Counted from the first letter of the stretch, positions 1 through 7,011 are shown. The stretch is DNA of 24,733 nucleotides from an uncultured Collinsella sp. (GCA_900549715.1 URPK01000017.1:1-24733), one strand, 5' to 3'. Numbers and translations: made by a program. The notes: generated by a model from the letters alone, not told the origin.

Positions 1-1
1 C

Positions 2-55
2 GCGATTGGCGAAAATACGTTGGTGAAAATGGTGAAAAATATATTGACGCTAACA
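2..55. repeat. 54-bp terminal inverted repeat, left copy (probable mobile-element end)
   Basis: This 54-bp AT-rich stretch is a perfect reverse complement of the last 54 bases of the window. Read outward from the window its tip is TGTTAGCGTCAA, followed by short repeats of the type TTTTCACC / ATTTTCACC / TTTTCGCC. A TG...CA tip plus internal repeats resembles the ends of IS21-like elements, but no transposase of that element is inside the window. It abuts a 5'-truncated IS110-family gene. The matching length (54, possibly 55 with a trimmed base) also fits a shared assembly k-mer, so the contig probably stopped inside a multi-copy element. Confidence 0.75.
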
Positions 56-854
56 TACTGTCGCACGACGTCACCCCGGTATGGGTGCCGTCCCCCGAGA
101 TCGAGGGGCTCAGGGACCTCGCCGCCGCCCACGACGCGGCGACCGCGAGGCTCGCGGCGGCGAAGCAGCGGCTCCTGGCGTTCCTAGCCCGCCGCGGCTA
201 TGTCTACGGCGGCACGACGCCGGCCGGCAACCACCGGAAGTACTGGACGTACGGCTTCCTCAGGTGGCTCGACGGCAACACCCCGCCGACGACGGAGGCA
301 TCCGGGCGCTTGCGGCGCTGAGGAACGAGGTCGAGGCGGCCGACGAGACGAGGGAGGCCCTCCTCGCCGAATACAGGGCCGCCGTCGCGGCGGGCCCCCT
401 CTCGGCCGAGGTCGAGGCGCTCCAGTCGATCAAGGGGTGCGGGTTCGCGCTCGCCGCCGCCTTCGCGTCCGAGGTCGGCGACTTCTCGAGGTTCCGCTCC
501 GGCAGGCAGGTGACGGCCTACTTCGGCCTCGCCCCGAAGCAGAGGTCGAGCGCGGACTCCGTGCGCCTCGGCGGAATCAGCGGGGCCGGCAACGCGCTCG
601 TCAGGAAGCTGGCTGTCGAGGGGTCCTGGTGCTACGCCCAGGCCGGCCACCAGCCGAAGCTGATGCCCAAGGGCTCCGGCGTGCCCCTCGAGATAAGGAT
701 GCACGGGAGGAAGGGGTCCGAGAGGCTCCTGCGCCGCCGCGAGGAGATGATCGCCCGCGGGATGCCGCAGGCGAAGGCGAACGCGGCCACCGCGGCCGAG
801 CTCGTGAGGTGGCTGTGGGCCCTCGGCACGATGTGCCGGGAGGGCGCGGAATAG
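56..854 (+). pseudogene. IS110-family transposase, C-terminal part, 5'-truncated and frameshifted
   Basis: The first frame (codons in phase with position 61) reads TPVWVPSPEIEGLRDL, typical of the central part of one IS110-family branch, followed by a helical linker rich in Ala, Arg and Lys and the WTYGFLRWLDG segment. Near 297-302 the homology moves to another frame (in phase with 81), which is consistent with loss of one base. That frame carries the C-terminal Transposase_20 domain: VEALQSIKGCG, EVGDFSRFRSGRQVTAYFGL, and GGISGAGNALVRK, which holds the conserved serine. It ends with TAG at 852-854. The N-terminal DEDD domain is missing because the coding sequence is cut at the 54-bp repeat. 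It differs from the IS110 gene at the right end, which belongs to another branch. GC content is clearly above that of the core genes. Inactive as it stands; a sequencing error could account for the frameshift but not for the truncation. Confidence 0.85.
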
Positions 855-1139
855 ACATAAGCCCCCGTCCCGGCGAGCCGGGCAGCCTTCGGGGACACCC
901 CCGTTCTCGCTGTGCGCGCGGCGGCCGCCGCATGCGCGAAGACAGACTAGGGGAACCCCGCCGAAGGAGAGGATTGCGGGCCGCCGGAGCGGTATCCGCG
1001 GATATGAGACTGAGCCGAAGGCGTCGATGACATGCCGGGGGCGGACCGGGACGGGTTTAACGGCAGGCCCCGCCGACCGATTGCAAGCGGTCGGCGGGGC
1101 CATTGTGGCCCTTGACAGTGGATTGGGTCATATGAGCGA
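855..1139. other. Non-coding region downstream of IS110 remnant
   Basis: No credible gene was seen here. The stretch is GC-rich and probably includes the right-end non-coding part of the IS110 element; IS110-family elements carry non-coding ends, one of which encodes a bridge RNA. Element boundaries cannot be fixed from one copy because IS110 members lack clear terminal inverted repeats. It holds one strong hairpin at 1066-1101, listed separately. Confidence 0.4.
1066..1101. terminator. Strong GC-rich hairpin, possible terminator
   Basis: A perfect 14-bp stem (GGCCCCGCCGACCG at 1066-1079 with its complement at 1088-1101) encloses an 8-nt loop. No U-tract follows on either strand, so it is not a classic intrinsic terminator. 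It lies between the transposase remnant (+) and lysS (-) and could act as a bidirectional transcription barrier or belong to the IS110 end. Confidence 0.4.
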
Positions 1140-1238
1140 GCGGGCCGCATTTGAAACAAGGTGACGTGAAACGAAAGGGCGCTGACCTTCTGGTCGCGCC
1201 CTTGAAGTTGAACGTCAGATTGTCCAAATGCGGCCCGC
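1140..1238. repeat. 99-bp nested imperfect palindrome
   Basis: The outer arms are a perfect 14-bp inverted repeat (GCGGGCCGCATTTG at 1140-1153, complement at 1225-1238). The middle parts share TGACGT/ACGTCA pairing. The core 1175-1203 is a tight hairpin: AAGGGCGC pairs with GCGCCCTT, one T bulges, then GACC pairs with GGTC around a TTCT loop. On the minus strand the core hairpin is followed by TTTCGTTT, so it may terminate lysS transcription. The whole unit resembles a small MITE-like or REP-like palindrome. Confidence 0.6.
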
Positions 1239-1251
1239 GCAGCGTCGAGCC

Positions 1252-1278
1252 GTTACGCGGTTCGTAGAACCGCGTAAC
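1252..1278 (-). terminator. Palindrome just after lysS stop
   Basis: A perfect 12-bp stem with a 3-nt loop (GTTACGCGGTTC arm) starts 3 nt past the lysS stop codon. Nearly the same palindrome follows dtd at 5768-5795. There is no U-tract directly after it. It probably protects the 3' end or helps termination together with the 1175-1203 hairpin. Confidence 0.5.
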
Positions 1279-1281
1279 TAG

Positions 1282-3246
1282 TTAGTACATCTTTGCGCCG
1301 GCGGGGATGGAGGCGTCGAGCTGGATCAGGTTGAGGCGCTCCTCGCCCTCCTCCTCGTGGACAGCGCTGATCAGCATGCCGCAGCTGGGAATACCCATCA
1401 TCTTGCGCGGAGGCAGGTTGGTGATGGCGAGCAAGGTCTTGCCGACCAGGTCCTCGGGCTCGTAATAAGCGTGAATACCGGAGAGGATGGTGCGGTCGGT
1501 ACCGGTACCGTCGTCGAGCGTAAAGTTCAGCAGCTTCTTGGACTTCTTGACGGCCTCGCATGCCTTGACCTTCACAGCGCGGAAATCGCTCTTGGAGAAG
1601 GTATCAAAGTCGACGAACTCCTCGAACAGCGGCTCAACGGCGATCTTGGAGTAATCGAGCGTGGGTTTAAGCGACTCAACGAACGGGCTCGCGGCGTTGC
1701 CGGCCTCGGCAGCCTTGGCGGCAGCGGCACCGGACCGGAAACCCTTCTCGGGCTTCATGTGCGGGAACAGCAGCACGTCGCGGATGGAAGCCTGGTTGGT
1801 GAGCAGCATGACCACGCGGTCGATACCGATGCCGATGCCGCCCGCGGGAGGCATACCGTACTCGAGGGCGCGCACGTAATCCTCGTCGTACTCCATGGCC
1901 TCGTCGTCGCCGCCAGCCTTCTCGGCCATCTGGGCAGCGAAACGCTCGGCCTGGTCGACCGGGTCGTTGAGCTCGGAGAACGCGTTGGCGTACTCGTGAC
2001 CGGCAATAACCAGCTCAAAGCGGTGCGTCAGGCGCGGGTCGTCCTCAAAGCGCTTGGCAAGCGGGCTGACCTCGATGGGGTAATCGCACACGAACGTGGG
2101 GTTGACGATGGTGTCCTCGCCCAGCTCATCGTAAATCTCGGCGATGATCTTGCCAGCAGTCCACTCGGGCTTGATCTCCAGGCCCTTCTCGCGAGCGGCG
2201 GCAGCAAGCTCCTCGACCGGCGTATCGATGGTAACCTGCTTGCCGAGCACGTCGGAGACGATGTCGGTCATGGGACGGCTGGCCCACTCACCAGAAAGGT
2301 CGATGGTCTGGCCCTGGTACTCGATGACCTCGGGGTTGCCGATGGCCTTGTTGGCAGCCTTGATGACACCTTGGGCGAGTGCCTTCATTCCCTCGAGGTC
2401 GGAGAAGGCACGGTAGGCCTCCATCGTGGTGAACTCGGGGTTGTGGGTAAGGTCCATGCCCTCGTTACGGAAGATGCGGCCGATCTCGAACACGCGCTCA
2501 AAACCACCGACAATGCAGCGCTTGAGGTGCAGCTCGGTGGCAATACGCAGGTAGCACTCCTGATCGAGCGCGTTGAAGTGGGTAATGAACGGCTTGGCAG
2601 TAGCGCCGCCCTGGATGGTCTGCAGGATGGGGGTCTCGACCTCCATGTAGCCGTCGGACTCCATAAAGCGACGGAAGGTGGAGAGAATCTGCGAACGCTT
2701 ACGGAAGGTCTCGCGAACGTCGTCGTTGGCGATCAGGTCGACATAGCGCTGGCGATAGCGGGTCTCCTTGTCGGAAAGACCGTGGAACTTCTCGGGCAGC
2801 GGACGAACGGCCTTGGCAAGCAGGGTCGCGCTCTTAGGGGCAACGGAAAGCTGGCCACGCTGGGTGCGCACGACCACGCCGGTCACGCCCAGGATATCGC
2901 CCAGGTCGAGGGCCTTGAGCGTACTCCAGGCAGCCTCGTCCATGTCATTGATGCGGCAGAACAGCTGAATCTCGGCAGTCGCATCGCGCACGACGATGAA
3001 CATAATTTTGCCCTGACCGCGCTTGGCGACCACGCGGCCGGCGATCTTCACGACGTCCTCGGTGTCCTCACCATCGGCAAGCTCGGCGTACTTTGCCTCG
3101 ATATCGGCGACGTAGTCCTCAAGCTCAGAGTGTTCGGGATAGGGGTTCTGGCCCGCCTCGAACAGGGCGGCGCGCTTGGCCAGGCGGGTGGCGCGCTCGT
3201 CGTTGAGCGTCGATGCCTGATCGGCGGCGTTCTGGTTCTCTGCCAT
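1282..3246 (-). CDS. lysS: Lysyl-tRNA synthetase (class II) with C-terminal tRNA-binding domain
   Basis: Charges tRNA-Lys with lysine in the cytoplasm. The 654-residue product has an N-terminal OB-fold anticodon-binding domain (about 65-150) and a class II catalytic core (about 160-500) with motif 2 around FRNEGMDLTHNPEFTTMEAY (259-278) and motif 3 around GGIGIGIDRVVMLLT (469-483). Usual bacterial LysRS is about 490-510 residues. After an Ala/Glu-rich linker (505-525), residues 545-654 form a second OB fold of the tRNA_bind type (DFRAVKVKACEAVKKSKKLL, LPPRKMMGIPSCGML), as found at the C-terminus of many MetRS proteins and in Trbp111. The start is supported by GAGGAGC about 8 nt upstream. It lies downstream of greA, separated by a terminator. 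The extra domain is expected to raise general tRNA affinity; this is inferred from its relatives. Confidence 0.97.
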   Translation of the reverse strand: MAENQNAADQASTLNDERATRLAKRAALFEAGQNPYPEHSELEDYVADIEAKYAELADGEDTEDVVKIAGRVVAKRGQGKIMFIVVRDATAEIQLFCRINDMDEAAWSTLKALDLGDILGVTGVVVRTQRGQLSVAPKSATLLAKAVRPLPEKFHGLSDKETRYRQRYVDLIANDDVRETFRKRSQILSTFRRFMESDGYMEVETPILQTIQGGATAKPFITHFNALDQECYLRIATELHLKRCIVGGFERVFEIGRIFRNEGMDLTHNPEFTTMEAYRAFSDLEGMKALAQGVIKAANKAIGNPEVIEYQGQTIDLSGEWASRPMTDIVSDVLGKQVTIDTPVEELAAAAREKGLEIKPEWTAGKIIAEIYDELGEDTIVNPTFVCDYPIEVSPLAKRFEDDPRLTHRFELVIAGHEYANAFSELNDPVDQAERFAAQMAEKAGGDDEAMEYDEDYVRALEYGMPPAGGIGIGIDRVVMLLTNQASIRDVLLFPHMKPEKGFRSGAAAAKAAEAGNAASPFVESLKPTLDYSKIAVEPLFEEFVDFDTFSKSDFRAVKVKACEAVKKSKKLLNFTLDDGTGTDRTILSGIHAYYEPEDLVGKTLLAITNLPPRKMMGIPSCGMLISAVHEEEGEERLNLIQLDASIPAGAKMY

Positions 3247-3268
3247 AAGTTAGCTCCTCAAACTAAAA

Positions 3269-3297
3269 CGCTCCCCAGGATTCGGTCCCAGGGAGCG
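3269..3297 (-). terminator. Intrinsic terminator between greA and lysS
   Basis: On the minus strand CGCTCCC pairs with GGGAGCG, with inner CTGGG/CCCAG pairing, and is followed by TTTTAGTTT. It sits 3' of greA and just upstream of the lysS ribosome-binding site, so it would separate or attenuate greA read-through into lysS. Confidence 0.7.
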
Positions 3298-3325
3298 AAA
3301 ACATACCTTTACGCGGGACCGTGGT

Positions 3326-3796
3326 CTAGCGTGCGATCTTGGCGATGGTGTAGACGCGAGTCTTGCCGGAAGGCGTAACGACCTCGACGGAATCGCCCTC
3401 GCCGTGACCGATGATGGCGTGACCGACCGGAGACTCGTTGGAGATCTTGTGCTCGAGCGAGTTGGTCTCGGTGGTACCGACAAGCGTGACCTCGATAAGC
3501 TCACCGTTGGGGTCGACCAGGGTAACGGTCGAGCCAATGGAGACGGTCAGGTCGCCCGTGCTGGCAGCGATCTGAGCGTTGGCGAGGATGGCCTGGATCT
3601 CGGCAATACGAGCGGCGTTCTGGGCCTGCTTGTCCTTAGCGGCGTCATACTCGGAGTTCTCCGAAAGGTCGCCGAACGCGCGGGCTTCCTTGATGTCCTC
3701 GACGATCTCCTTGGCGTAATCGCCCTCACGCCAAGCGAGCTCCTCGACGAGCTTCTGGCGGCCCTCAGCGGTCAGTACGATCTGGCTTGCGTCCAT
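3326..3796 (-). CDS. greA: Transcription elongation factor GreA
   Basis: Binds the secondary channel of RNA polymerase and stimulates cleavage of backtracked transcripts. The 156-residue product has the N-terminal coiled coil (about 1-75) with the acidic tip GDLSENSEYDAAK, whose Asp and Glu residues position the catalytic metal. The C-terminal FKBP-like domain (about 80-156) ends in the family pattern SPVGHAIIGHGEGDSVEVVTP. The length is normal. An upstream in-frame ATG would add 10 residues, but MDASQ is preferred because GGGGAG lies 8 nt before it and the protein then aligns with the family start. Flanked by terminators on both sides, so probably monocistronic or only partly linked to lysS. 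Confidence 0.96.
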   Translation of the reverse strand: MDASQIVLTAEGRQKLVEELAWREGDYAKEIVEDIKEARAFGDLSENSEYDAAKDKQAQNAARIAEIQAILANAQIAASTGDLTVSIGSTVTLVDPNGELIEVTLVGTTETNSLEHKISNESPVGHAIIGHGEGDSVEVVTPSGKTRVYTIAKIAR

Positions 3797-3849
3797 ACGG
3801 ATATCTCCCCAACTCTGATCAAACAATCAACTGTCAACAAAACGAAAAA

Positions 3850-3877
3850 GACCGGCTAGCCTGCGGGCAAGCCGGTC
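3850..3877 (-). terminator. Intrinsic terminator downstream of tatA
   Basis: GACCGGCT at 3870-3877 (minus reading) pairs with AGCCGGTC at 3850-3857 and is followed by TTTTTCGTTTT. It separates tatA from greA. Confidence 0.8.
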
Positions 3878-3902
3878 AGGTGCTCACCCCAAAGGGATGG
3901 GA

Positions 3903-4178
3903 CTACTCTGCGTCCGCGTCGCTGTCCTCTGCCTGCTTCTTCTTGGCAGCAGCGAGCTTGGCCTCGAGCTCAGCGATCTCCTTGTCCTCCTCGGACTGCT
4001 CGACCACGACCTCCTCGGCCTGCTTGGTCTCGGCCTTATCGTCGCCCTCCATACCCTCGCGGATATTCTTGACGGTAGAGCCGAGAGACTTGCCGAGCTT
4101 CGGCAGGTTCTTGGGCCCGAAGATGATCAGGACAACGACGAGAATAATGATGAGCTCAGGAGCCCTCAGTCCAAACAT
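3903..4178 (-). CDS. tatA: Sec-independent (Tat) translocase subunit TatA/TatB-like
   Basis: A small 91-residue membrane protein of the twin-arginine export pathway. It has a short N-terminus (MFGLRAPE), one transmembrane helix (LIIILVVVLIIFG, about 9-21), the conserved FG hinge followed by PKNLPKLGKSLG, an amphipathic helix, and then a long highly charged Glu/Lys/Ala coiled tail (about 45-91). The short helix and the FGPKNLPKLG motif fit TatA; TatB is less likely. Start chosen at MFGL because GGAGG lies just upstream and the longer frame has no membrane-protein features before it. Flanked by a promoter and a terminator, so it is transcribed alone. No tatC is in the window; TatA must work with a TatC encoded elsewhere. 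Confidence 0.93.
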   Translation of the reverse strand: MFGLRAPELIIILVVVLIIFGPKNLPKLGKSLGSTVKNIREGMEGDDKAETKQAEEVVVEQSEEDKEIAELEAKLAAAKKKQAEDSDADAE

Positions 4179-4214
4179 GTAGACCTCCACAATACAGCGA
4201 GACAAGCTCGAATG

Positions 4215-4243
4215 AGTATACCGCGGGTATCGCGGTATCACAA
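4215..4243 (-). promoter_or_regulatory. tatA promoter with inverted repeat in the spacer
   Basis: On the minus strand TTGTGA (4238-4243) and TATACT (4215-4220) are spaced by exactly 17 bp, a good vegetative promoter. The spacer is almost filled by a perfect 8-bp inverted repeat (ATACCGCG at 4218-4225, CGCGGTAT at 4231-4238, 5-nt centre), which is placed like a repressor operator. Confidence 0.7.
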
Positions 4244-4251
4244 CAATAGCT

Positions 4252-4280
4252 AAAAAAAGGGACCGCAAGAAGCGGTCCCT
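4252..4280 (-). terminator. Intrinsic terminator of tRNA-Pro
   Basis: On the minus strand AGGGACCGC-type arms (4258-4266 and 4272-4280, 9 bp, 5-nt loop) are followed by a run of seven T. It lies 10 nt past the tRNA CCA end. Confidence 0.88.
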
Positions 4281-4290
4281 CCTCATGCTC

Positions 4291-4367
4291 TGGTCGGGTT
4301 GACTGGATTTGAACCAGCGACCCCTGCGTCCCGAACGCAGTGCTCTACCAAACTGAGCCACAACCCG
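4291..4367 (-). tRNA. tRNA-Pro (anticodon CGG)
   Basis: The minus strand folds as a full cloverleaf. The acceptor CGGGTTG pairs with CAACCCG, followed by A and an encoded CCA. The D-arm is GGCTCAGTTTGGTAGAGC. The anticodon stem CTGCG/CGCAG encloses TTCGGGA, giving anticodon CGG, and the T-arm is GCTGGTTCAAATCCAGT. It reads CCG proline codons and has its own terminator. Confidence 0.96.
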
Positions 4368-4416
4368 TTAGCTCGACTATAGTAACAAAGATTTCCGTCG
4401 TGTGCTAGAGAAATTT

Positions 4417-5313
4417 TTACTTCTTTGGCACTTCGATGCGAACCGTGTTGGAAATGAGCTCCGTCGCGCAGGACCACCAGTCGTTTTGCTGGGCAGCGTC
4501 GGCAAGCCTTTCGGCCGTGGCGGCGGTGTCGCAAATGGCAAACGAGCAGGCGCCCGATCCGCACACATCTACAGCAAAGGTGCCGTCCTGTTTACGCAGC
4601 CAATCGAGAACCGTTTGAATCTGCGGCTCCATCTGTGCGGAAATGACACCCAAGTTGTTATGGATGAGCGCATATGCCGTCTCGGCATCACCAGCACGCA
4701 AGGCGGAAGCTATCGCGCCGGGCTTGTCTGCGGGCACCGGGGCCTCGTCAAAACGTCGATAGGCTTCAATTGTCGAAACGCTCGCCTCGCGCGGCTTGAC
4801 CAACACGACGGGCGTTGCGGGCAGCGCGGGGTACTCAGTTGCCAGCACGTCTCCCCCACCTACGTAAAACGCAGGGCTCGCGTGCAAAAAGAAGGGGACA
4901 TCAGCACCAATGCCACGCGCAATGTAATCGAGCGCTGGGTCGGTGCGATCAATGCCCCAGAGCTCCGCCAAGGCGACAATGACCGCGGCCGCATCCGTCG
5001 AGGGGCCGCCCAAGCCGGCGCACAATGGAATGCGCTTCTCAATCGTCACGCAGATGTTTGCCTCGCGACCATAATGCTCGGCCATAGCAACCGCAGCCCG
5101 ATACGCCGTATTCTTTTGCATGGGAAAATCTGATGCCGGAACCGTCTGAACGACCAGCGCCTGCGCCGGCGTGACCGTCACGGTATCGGAAAGACCGACG
5201 GCTGCCATCAGAGAATCGACCCTGTGGTAGCCGCGGTCATCGCGCTCGGTATGAACCCCCAGGTAGAGGTTAATCTTTGCCGGCGCGGAAAGAGTCAGGG
5301 ACCGATCGGTCAC
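4417..5313 (-). CDS. ispE: 4-diphosphocytidyl-2-C-methyl-D-erythritol kinase
   Basis: Phosphorylates CDP-ME with ATP in the non-mevalonate (MEP) route to isoprenoids; cytosolic GHMP-family kinase. At 298 residues it has a typical length. The N-terminal APAKINLYLGV motif holds the conserved catalytic-region lysine. The GHMP glycine-rich ATP loop is PLCAGLGGPSTDAAAVI (about 97-113). GADVPFFL follows, and the C-terminal GSGACSFAIC glycine motif closes the domain. Translation starts at GTG (5311-5313), 2 nt after the stop of the upstream veg-like gene, with GAGGAG about 8 nt before it, so the two are probably translationally coupled. tRNA-Pro follows 49 nt downstream. Confidence 0.95.
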   Translation of the reverse strand: MTDRSLTLSAPAKINLYLGVHTERDDRGYHRVDSLMAAVGLSDTVTVTPAQALVVQTVPASDFPMQKNTAYRAAVAMAEHYGREANICVTIEKRIPLCAGLGGPSTDAAAVIVALAELWGIDRTDPALDYIARGIGADVPFFLHASPAFYVGGGDVLATEYPALPATPVVLVKPREASVSTIEAYRRFDEAPVPADKPGAIASALRAGDAETAYALIHNNLGVISAQMEPQIQTVLDWLRKQDGTFAVDVCGSGACSFAICDTAATAERLADAAQQNDWWSCATELISNTVRIEVPKK

Positions 5314-5315
5314 CG

Positions 5316-5612
5316 TTAATGCTCCTCGAGCTGATTGCCGAGCGGGGTAAAGATATGCTCGCCGCTCTCGGGATCGAACAGCTCGACCTGGCCGGTGAGG
5401 ACATCGATATACTGGTAGGACTGACGCGACTTGCGGCCACGACGCTCGTCAACCTCGACAATGAAGACGGCCGGGTGGACGCTCTTGATGGTGCCCATGC
5501 GCTCGACGACGCGGGTACGGCCCATGTTGGCCTTAACCTTGACGCGATCGCCCACCATATCGGTCAGCTTCTCGTGGATGTCGTCGACGTGATTGACTTC
5601 CATCTCTTCCAT
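5316..5612 (-). CDS. veg: Veg family protein (DUF1021)
   Basis: A small protein of 98 residues with a basic SH3-like/beta-barrel core: MVGDRVKVKANMGRTRVVERMGTIKSVHPAVFIVEVDE, followed by SRQSYQYIDVLTGQVELF. This is the signature of the Veg family, abundant in Bacillus and linked there to biofilm-matrix gene expression and early germination; its biochemical role is unclear. Veg is commonly next to ispE in Gram-positives, and that synteny is kept here. The start at 5612 (MEEMEV) is preferred over an upstream ATG and over MEVNHV three residues later because GGAGG lies 8 nt before it. The C-terminal tail (PESGEHIFTPLGNQLEEH) extends a little past the usual length of about 85 residues. Confidence 0.85.
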   Translation of the reverse strand: MEEMEVNHVDDIHEKLTDMVGDRVKVKANMGRTRVVERMGTIKSVHPAVFIVEVDERRGRKSRQSYQYIDVLTGQVELFDPESGEHIFTPLGNQLEEH

Positions 5613-5679
5613 GAACAGGGCCTCCAGAAGGTGCAATTCAAAAAGGGGATAATACCCCTAAGATAGACAAAACTCTAAT

Positions 5680-5709
5680 ACTATAGCACCCTGCTGCCGT
5701 CATACGCAA
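5680..5709 (-). promoter_or_regulatory. Probable promoter of veg-ispE
   Basis: On the minus strand TTGCGT (5704-5709) and TATAGT (5680-5685) are spaced by 18 bp, giving a leader of about 65 nt before the veg start. The leader contains a small GGGGTATTATCCCC hairpin near 5645-5658. Confidence 0.55.
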
Positions 5710-5767
5710 GTAGCTAAATAAGCCCCGTCCCAAATACGTACCGGACGACAACCTCGCATGACCAGTT

Positions 5768-5795
5768 GTTACGCGGTTTGGTAAAACCGCGTAAC
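5768..5795 (-). terminator. Palindrome directly after dtd stop
   Basis: A perfect 12-bp stem with a 4-nt loop (arm GTTACGCGGTTT) abuts the dtd stop codon. It matches the palindrome after lysS (1252-1278) in all but the innermost base pair and loop. No U-tract follows. Confidence 0.5.
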
Positions 5796-6242
5796 CTAAA
5801 GGTTGTCGGTATCGAGGACAATGGTGAATGGACCGTCGTTGACGAGGTCGACCTTCATGTCGGCACCGAAGATGCCATGCGCTACGTGTTCGACGTCCTC
5901 GCGCACAAGCGCCAGGAAGTACTCGTAGAGCTCGTTGGCAACATCGGGGGCGCCTGCATCGGTAAACGACGGACGACGGCCGTGGCGGCAGTCGGCAAAC
6001 AGCGTGAACTGCGACACCACGAGTACCTCGCCGTCGACATCGGCAAGTGCCAGGTTGGTCTTGCCGTTCTCGTCCTCGTTGATACGCAGCCCGCGGAGCT
6101 TGCCCCACAGCTTGTCGGCCTCGGCACGCGTATCGCCATGGCCCACACCCAGCAGCACCAGGTAGCCGCGTCCAATGCGACCCACGCACTCGCCGTCGAC
6201 CGTCACGCCGGCGTTGAGCACGCGCTGCACCACCGCGCGCAC
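5796..6242 (-). CDS. dtd: D-aminoacyl-tRNA deacylase
   Basis: Hydrolyses D-amino acids mischarged on tRNA, and glycine from tRNA-Ala, in the cytoplasm. The 148-residue product has the usual length. It carries the SQFTLFADCRHGRRPSF block (SQFTLFAD at about 78-85) and the C-terminal NDGPFT motif corresponding to the family's NxGPVT cross-subunit Gly-Pro motif; the usual Val is Phe here. The start is GTG at 6240-6242, three bases after the rdgB stop, which implies translational coupling with rdgB. It is the last gene of the run murI-rph-rdgB-dtd and ends at a palindrome. Confidence 0.94.
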   Translation of the reverse strand: MRAVVQRVLNAGVTVDGECVGRIGRGYLVLLGVGHGDTRAEADKLWGKLRGLRINEDENGKTNLALADVDGEVLVVSQFTLFADCRHGRRPSFTDAGAPDVANELYEYFLALVREDVEHVAHGIFGADMKVDLVNDGPFTIVLDTDNL

Positions 6243-6245
6243 GGC

Positions 6246-6887
6246 CTACTCCTCGCCCGTCAGTTTGGCGGATAGGTGCTCGAGCGCATGGAATCGATGG
6301 CTGATGGCGTTCTTCTCGTCCGCCGTCAGCTCGGCCATGGTCTTGCCCGGCGTGTCGACCGGCAGGAACAGCGGGTCGTAGCCAAAGCCGTGATCGCCGC
6401 GGCCCTCGTGTGCGATAGTGCCCTCGCAGGCGCCCTCACCATAGGTGACCAAACCGTCCGTGTCGATGAGCGCGACGACGCTCATAAAGCGCGCGGTGCG
6501 ATCCTCGTCGGCCACGCCTTCCAGGTTAACGAGCAGCTTGGCGTTGTTGGCGGCATCGTCGCCGTGAACGCCCGCGTAGCGCGCGCTATACACACCGGGC
6601 TCACCGTCCAGCGCGTCAACGACCAGGCCCGAATCGTCGGCAATGGCCATGAGCCCCGTCTCCTCGACCGCAGCCTGCGCCTTGATGATGGCGTTCTCCA
6701 AAAACGTCGTGCCGTTTTCCTCGGGGTCCTCAAAATCGCCCAGCTGGCCGAGCGCCACAAAGCGCACCTCGGGTATGACCTTGCCCAAAATGGCCTCGAT
6801 CTCGGTAAGCTTATGGGCGTTGCCCGTTGCCACGACGATGGTCGCCGCCGGGTCGAGGGTGTCGATGTCAATCTTCTCAAGTGCCAT
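6246..6887 (-). CDS. rdgB: Non-canonical purine NTP pyrophosphatase (dITP/XTP), RdgB/HAM1
   Basis: Hydrolyses dITP, ITP and XTP to monophosphates, cleaning the nucleotide pool. The 213-residue product shows IVVATGNAHKLTEIEAIL near the N-terminus (the family TxNxxK motif), FLENAIIKAQAAVEETG, ADDSGLVVDALDGEPGVYSARYAG and GFGYDPLFLP, all in family order. An upstream in-frame ATG would add 24 Arg/Gly-rich residues; MALEKID is preferred because GGAGG lies 6 nt before it. It sits between rph and dtd; rph-rdgB adjacency is common in bacteria. Confidence 0.96.
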   Translation of the reverse strand: MALEKIDIDTLDPAATIVVATGNAHKLTEIEAILGKVIPEVRFVALGQLGDFEDPEENGTTFLENAIIKAQAAVEETGLMAIADDSGLVVDALDGEPGVYSARYAGVHGDDAANNAKLLVNLEGVADEDRTARFMSVVALIDTDGLVTYGEGACEGTIAHEGRGDHGFGYDPLFLPVDTPGKTMAELTADEKNAISHRFHALEHLSAKLTGEE

Positions 6888-7011
6888 AGCTGGCCTCCTT
6901 GTCTCTATAGCAATGCCGTGTTGAGGACGACGAGGACCTCGGCCTCTCTCCCCTCTCAATCAACGGCAGTCTTGTGTCTAGACGTCTCCGCAGATAAAAC
7001 CTACCAAAATA

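Noticed and set aside
204..1103. Minus-strand open frame of about 300 codons over the left transposase remnant
   Set aside because: It is antisense to clear IS110 C-terminal homology and is composed of Arg/Pro/Gly-rich low-complexity sequence typical of shadow frames in GC-rich DNA.
1357..3378. Long open frame on the plus strand opposite lysS (673 codons)
   Set aside because: It mirrors the lysS coding strand, shows no domain pattern, and is a by-product of high GC content. LysRS motifs are unambiguous on the minus strand.
3797..3849. greA promoter with a TTGACA -35 box at 3833-3838
   Set aside because: TTGACA is present on the minus strand but no acceptable -10 box lies 16-18 bp downstream before the ribosome-binding site.
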